Source: Branchiostoma floridae
Taxonomy: Eukaryota; Chordata; Leptocardii; Amphioxiformes; Branchiostomatidae
DNA: 33,166 nucleotides
NCBI RefSeq assembly: GCF_000003815.2
Contig: NC_049993.1
Location: 20,310,167-20,343,332, forward strand
Reading direction: 5' to 3'
The notes beneath the pieces are model-generated. The model saw nothing but the letters and a program-made list of their open reading frames with translations. It did no database searches and was not told where the DNA came from. A program made the position numbers and the translations under genes. The first letter of the stretch is position 1, and every line of letters begins with the position of its first letter. Positions 28,411 through 33,166 of the stretch are shown here, piece by piece.

Positions 28411-30362
28411 TCGCTCTAGTGATTTAGGCATTTTTCCTGTGCAAACCACAATCTAATAATGATCAACCGTGAGTGCCACTAGATGTAATGCGCTGGGATT
28501 GTGCTGCTGTCAATCCGTCAGTGGGGTGGGAGTGGGGGTTGTGGGAAAACAACTTGATGGAAAACAACAAAAACACATTCCACACCGAACCAAAAAAACA
28601 CATGTCCCTATGTTGGCATCACGGCTAATCTCCAAACAGATGTAGAGATGAAGCTTGTTTAGTGCATCGTTTCGTTTGTTTTATACGCTTCATAATTAGC
28701 GAGGCGAGCATTGAAGACCTCTCAATAGATGACATAAGCATAAAAAGAGCGCAGGGGATGAGCAGAAAACAGGTCGAAGCTGCATTTCTTGGTGTTTTGC
28801 CGGATAAACCGTCTTGTTTGTGACGCTTAAGTGACATACGCTGTACTTGTTTACACTGCAAATAAGAAACGCAATTACATGTATCCACTTTTCAACTGCT
28901 TCGATACAAAATACTTAGTACAAAGGCTCTCTTCAAGACCCAAACACAGCGTGGTTCTTAGAAGTACAAAGGCGCCATAAAAACAACCTGAAGATGTTGA
29001 CTAAGCGTTCTTAAGCTCGCGTCTTTATTAACAAGCCCAGGCGACTTGGGAAGAATTCCCGACTCAGCAGTTTGTGGCCCGGGGACCGGGTATTTTTTTT
29101 CTGCCGGTCAAAACATGGGGGTTGTTTTTCGGTGGGTCAAGTTTCAAACCGCAGTGCGTATCCTATAGACACTAGTACAGGGTTACAGCTGGGACGGAAA
29201 ATAGCTCATCTCCAAGCAGATGTTGGGGTAGAGAATTGTAGAAGGTTTTTTTATCTGCTGCTTTTTCCTGAAGTAAATTTTTCTTTACCCAACTGCAAAA
29301 GCTGTGAAATGATATGGTAAAAAAAAAGACTCGGAAGTTAAGTTTCATGTGCGACTTACTCGGTCATAATACATGTATTCTGAACAACTATGTAACGCTT
29401 GTAGATCGTAATATTCTAGACAATTGATTAAGATTGAAACGTTTGTGACTGTATTTCAGAATGCAACTGTTGTATTGACAACGTCGACGTCGGGTAAAAA
29501 TGGCCGTCACCCTTCTTGACAACATAAGGTAGAACAAGAACACAACTTCTGAATTTAGACCTAAAATTTTCTGGCTGTATTCAATGATGCATGTTGACGA
29601 CTGTGCGTCGAAATAGCTGCCATTCTTCTTGACGTTATGCCAACAAAAAAGCGTCAACACATTTAAAAGGGAACCCATGCAACAGCTGTTTGGAATAAAA
29701 GTTCCTCTTTTCGCTCCGGCCGGGACGCGGGGTTGTTTACCACCGGCCCAGCTGACGTTACTATGGCGACGGCGTCCTTCCGGCGGCTCAGGTTTCACAG
29801 ATTGCATCATCTATTTGCGCGGGGATGTTTTCGCGATCAGGAAACCGGGCTATAGGCACGATAGACTCTCAAAAACAATTGATTTCTTAGCCTTTCTAGG
29901 AGAAATATTACATAATTTTCCGGCAAATTCAGGGTCTGATGTAACTATCATGCAAGCTCATCTGTGCTGAAAGTAATCATCATGATAGTAATGTTACATT
30001 AACTTACAATGCTAAACTTTCTTCTATTAAACACAAATGTAACGGATGGTGCTGTAACTTCAACCACCACTGTCACCTTCTTCAGGGTCAATAATCAGGA
30101 TCTAACTAGGGTCTGAATTATTTTACACTAAATACTTTTAATTATTACCGACCCTTTCTTGTGGTGAGCTTTGGGGATGCGATGGCGCAGTGAGAGAAAC
30201 GCATTCGAAATGCCGCAACCCCCCTTTACAAAAACTGAGCCATTCAGTGCATGTATGCTTGGAGATCAAATTCAGGCACTATGCTTACAAAAATAGTGAC
30301 CGGCTTCAAATTCTAGCCAGAGCATTTCCAGTCTCCCTTTTGTACGGGGCAATGGAATATAT
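28411..30362. other. Intergenic DNA, no gene recognised
   Basis: A G-rich stretch at 28518-28545 (GTGGGGTGGGAGTGGGGG) and single CTCCAARCAGAT motifs at 28630 and 29210 that match the ends of the neighbouring MITEs. A weak two-copy repeat (ACGTCGACG...CCGTCACCCTTCTTGAC) lies at about 29445-29640. No gene or RNA is evident. Confidence 0.5.
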
Positions 30363-30531
30363 TAGTCTCCAAGCAGACCCTACGGTGCCTTAGAGTTAGT
30401 ATCAAAGCTGGCCAAGGAGATCCAAGGAGTATAGCTGGCCAAAGGGAATCAGACGGGCACCGGAGCCGGCTATACTCCTTGGCCAGCTTTGATACTATCC
30501 CTAGGGCACCGTAGGGTCTGCTTGGAGACTA
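30363..30531. mobile_element. MITE-like hairpin with long inverted ends
   Basis: GTCTCCAAGCAGACCCTACG at 30365 pairs with the reverse complement ending 30529. With small gaps the pairing runs about 55 bp per arm (GTATCAAAGCTGGCCAAGGA). TA flanks both sides (30363-30364 and 30530-30531). The ends match the 27527 element over TCTCCAAGCAGA, so both belong to one family. No coding potential. Confidence 0.8.
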
Positions 30532-32309
30532 GGAGTATATTCGTCTATCGTCTTTAATTAAAAGGTTTCTGTTCAGGGTCTGTGATTTACAAAGACGTGT
30601 GCTTGGCTCCCCGGTGTGTCTCCTGTAATAGTGGACCATCCCAGTACAGTAGGGACACAGCATGGAAAATTTCACGGTGGATTATCTGGGTTGAACCGTG
30701 TAATGGGATGATTAGAGCCTCTTTCTCCTCCGTTTACAAATAGAAATGCTGGAACAGCAATTTGACAAGCTGCGCAATGGAATTCATGTTACGGCGGGTC
30801 CCCTAACTTCGGACGCAAATTTGCGAGTTCAACATCTTGTCGGATGTCTTTTCGAATTTTCTTGGTGAAGCAAGGATCGCTTCCGGTAATCTATTTTCTA
30901 TTCAAGCGACAACTCCATACATGAAAACAAACATGGATTATTTCTGCACGATGAGACGAGTAAAAAATCTGTCCGTAGTTATGGATATAACGTTCCCGAA
31001 CTTAGGAGGCGCGCCGTTGTATTAATTAATGCCTTGGAAATCAGTGTAAAACACCATTTGTTTGTCAAATATATGTATATCAAAAACATATAATTTGGTG
31101 TTTTGTAACTTCGGATGACACCTAACTTCGGATGGATTTGTAAGTCGTTTGAATGACACACGAATTGTGTAACGTTACGTTAAAGTTTTACTGAATGTTC
31201 ATGCTTGCAGCTGTGAGAGCTGACACAGTAACGTTACGCAAACAACACAAGACAGCACAGTCTACTTCAGCCAATCACCCCACTTTGACTTCAGGTACCA
31301 TTACCTGTGTTACTCAAGGTTATGTTTCAGTCTTGCTGAGTTTGCAGAGTTTCACAAACCGCAGACTCTGGTATTTCCTCTCAAAACAATCCATGCCTCC
31401 ACCGAATGACAACAGACAAACGCAGGTCTGCTTTAGATCGGCAAAAGTCGGCAATTTGCCAAGATTTGTATCTTACAAATTTCTCCCAGACTTCTCTGGT
31501 TGCAGAAATAGGATAAATGCTTTTTCAGAGGAGTTAACATAACCTGACCTATGGGTAGAGTTGTGTTACACATTTGCAACAAGAGCTGTTGGCTGTTATT
31601 TCATCCATTCATTTGTTCATTCATTCCTTTCTTTCAATTGCTCATTCATTCATTCATTCACTCTCATTTCCTTTCTTGCTCATTCATTCATTCATTCATT
31701 CAATCAATCAATCAATCACGCATACACTTAAATAGGGCTTTTTAGAAAACTTAACCAAGAAAACAAGCTGAAGCCTTTTAACAGTTTCATTGTAGTTGTA
31801 GTTTAATTACTTTTCTTGACCAGAAAGCAAGAACACATATTAATATAACGTTATATAATATATTGCATGAACATCAACAATCGTGTAAACAATCAATAAT
31901 AACAACATTGATGGTTGATTTACAATTACAGCCATATTGATGACAGCAACAGTAATATCGACACCGTATGTTAAATATCTTAAATGTAATACAATTCCGA
32001 TACTTAGGTGTTGAAGACAATCTTGAGAAGGCCTCTATAACAACGTTTTCTGAGGTGGCGGTATTATGGCACCTGGTGGAATTATGCGAATGTATATTAA
32101 CACTTCAAACCAAAATAGTCTGCAACACAAACTCTTCTGTCTCGGGCTGCAACTGGCCCCTCACAGAGGAGGCCGGCCGGATGTTGGGCGGGCTGCTATA
32201 AGTGAGATTTAATCAGGCTATTCAAACCAACAATTATGTTACAGTTCAACCATGCAGGTACTACCAGGCACTAGTAATTGACACACTGCAAAGCTAACGT
32301 TTTATCTCA
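30532..32309. other. Intergenic DNA with CATT microsatellite
   Basis: (ATTC)n and (AATC)n tracts at about 31600-31715. CCTAACTTCGGA recurs at about 30802 and 31121. The remainder is AT-rich and featureless to me. Confidence 0.5.
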
Positions 32310-32800
32310 TGATCAATTACAGGTAATAAATTTTGCGGTTAGAGGCCCAGATAAGTCTGCCCATGGTCTTTTATGACCTGCCTGAACTCCGGTCAATTTG
32401 TCAGGTTTATTGTGGGGAGGGGGGCATTTATCATGAGTTTGGCAATGACCTTGCCTTTTGCACTGGATAAATTGATCTATTAAAGAATCTAAATTTGTTT
32501 GCAGGTAGTAAATTCTGTGGTTTGGGCTAAGACAAGCCTCCATTGATGAGTTATTGGGGGAGGGGGCATTTATCATGAGGTTGGTAAACGACCTTGCCAT
32601 TGTTTGGCTGAATTGATCTCTTGAAAAAATCTTACCTTGTTGGCAGGTAGTAAATCCTGTGGTTGGAGGCTCAAAGGCAAGTCTGTTCTTGTGCGGATTG
32701 CCAATGACCTGCTCTTGACCTTCATTGTCAGGTGCATTGGGGGAGGGGGGGCATTCATCATTCGGTAATGACCTTGTTCTTCTAAATGCAATAATCAAAG
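32310..32800. repeat. Degenerate tandem repeat, 3 units of 140-180 bp
   Basis: CAGGTARTAAATTYTGYGGT begins units at about 32321, 32503 and 32645. Each contains GGGGGAGGGGGGCATT near its end, then CAATGACCTTG. A 161-codon minus-strand frame crosses the array and its product is repetitive, so I do not call it a gene. Confidence 0.85.
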
Positions 32801-33166
32801 TCTTTGATATTGTTATCTTTGATTATCAGTGAGGAATTATATGGCTGCAATTATTACAGAAAAGACAAGTTGCATCCTTGTTTTATGGGCCTTTTATAAC
32901 TTACCAGTGACTTGAGGTGGATTGGGAGGAAAGGGGTCGCAATGGAAGGCAATGAAGGAGAAGGAATCATCTTTTTTTTCTTCTTCTCTAGAGTGTTTCT
33001 CATCTTCTCATCACTTTGGACATTGGCTCTTCAATCAGTTAGCATTACACACCTATGTTCCATCACCTCTACATGTATGTTCCAACGTACGGCCAACCCT
33101 GTATGCTTTGATGTCAAGTTATTTTTTAGACACCCCTATGGATGTTGCTTATCCTGTTAGGGGCAT
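32801..33166. other. Window end, nothing recognised
   Basis: Contains only a T/C-rich run near 32970-33005. A plus-strand 82-codon open frame has no recognisable family features. Confidence 0.4.

Noticed and set aside
27938-28456. 172-codon open frame of His-Ser-Leu-Thr repeats
   Set aside because: It is only the translation of the CACT microsatellite.
32313-32798. 161-codon minus-strand open frame
   Set aside because: It coincides with a three-unit degenerate tandem repeat and its product mirrors the repeat units; no known domain.

Overview
This window is eukaryotic nuclear DNA dominated by one intron-rich gene on the minus strand: a complete vitellogenin (large lipid transfer protein, egg-yolk precursor). 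I can follow it through 34 coding exons from an ATG at 26271 down to a TAA at 953-955. All exon phases agree. The exon lengths sum to 5,760 nt, giving 1,919 residues plus the stop. The protein has a signal peptide, the N-terminal lipid-binding module with the conserved Cys/TKTKD segment, the long lipid-cavity region, a short serine-rich stretch instead of a polyserine phosvitin, a von Willebrand factor D domain containing GLCG, and a Cys-containing C-terminal tail.

The best guess for the organism is a cephalochordate (amphioxus, Branchiostoma). Vertebrate vitellogenin genes have about 35 exons, so 34 exons fits a chordate. There is no phosvitin polyserine domain. The introns are packed with minisatellites and small inverted-repeat transposons. 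The species is an inference and was not checked against any database.

Layout: 1-650 is pyrimidine-rich downstream DNA with a probable poly(A) signal at 656-661. The gene occupies 953-26271. A TATA box (26341-26348), an initiator-like motif near 26315 and two repeated CCAAT boxes (26540 and 26571) form a plausible promoter. From about 26.6 kb to 33.2 kb I recognise no gene. That stretch holds two TA-flanked MITE-like hairpins with shared termini, a 390-bp CACT microsatellite, and two degenerate tandem repeats.

The most striking feature is in the introns. At no fewer than eleven exon-intron junctions (exons 3, 5 twice, 6, 7, 12, 14, 16, 20, 27, 28, 29) the end of the exon together with its splice site has been copied into the neighbouring intron, once or as an array. 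This produces rows of decoy splice donors or acceptors. Exon 5 has such arrays on both sides. Some donors are themselves embedded in (TTTG)n repeats.
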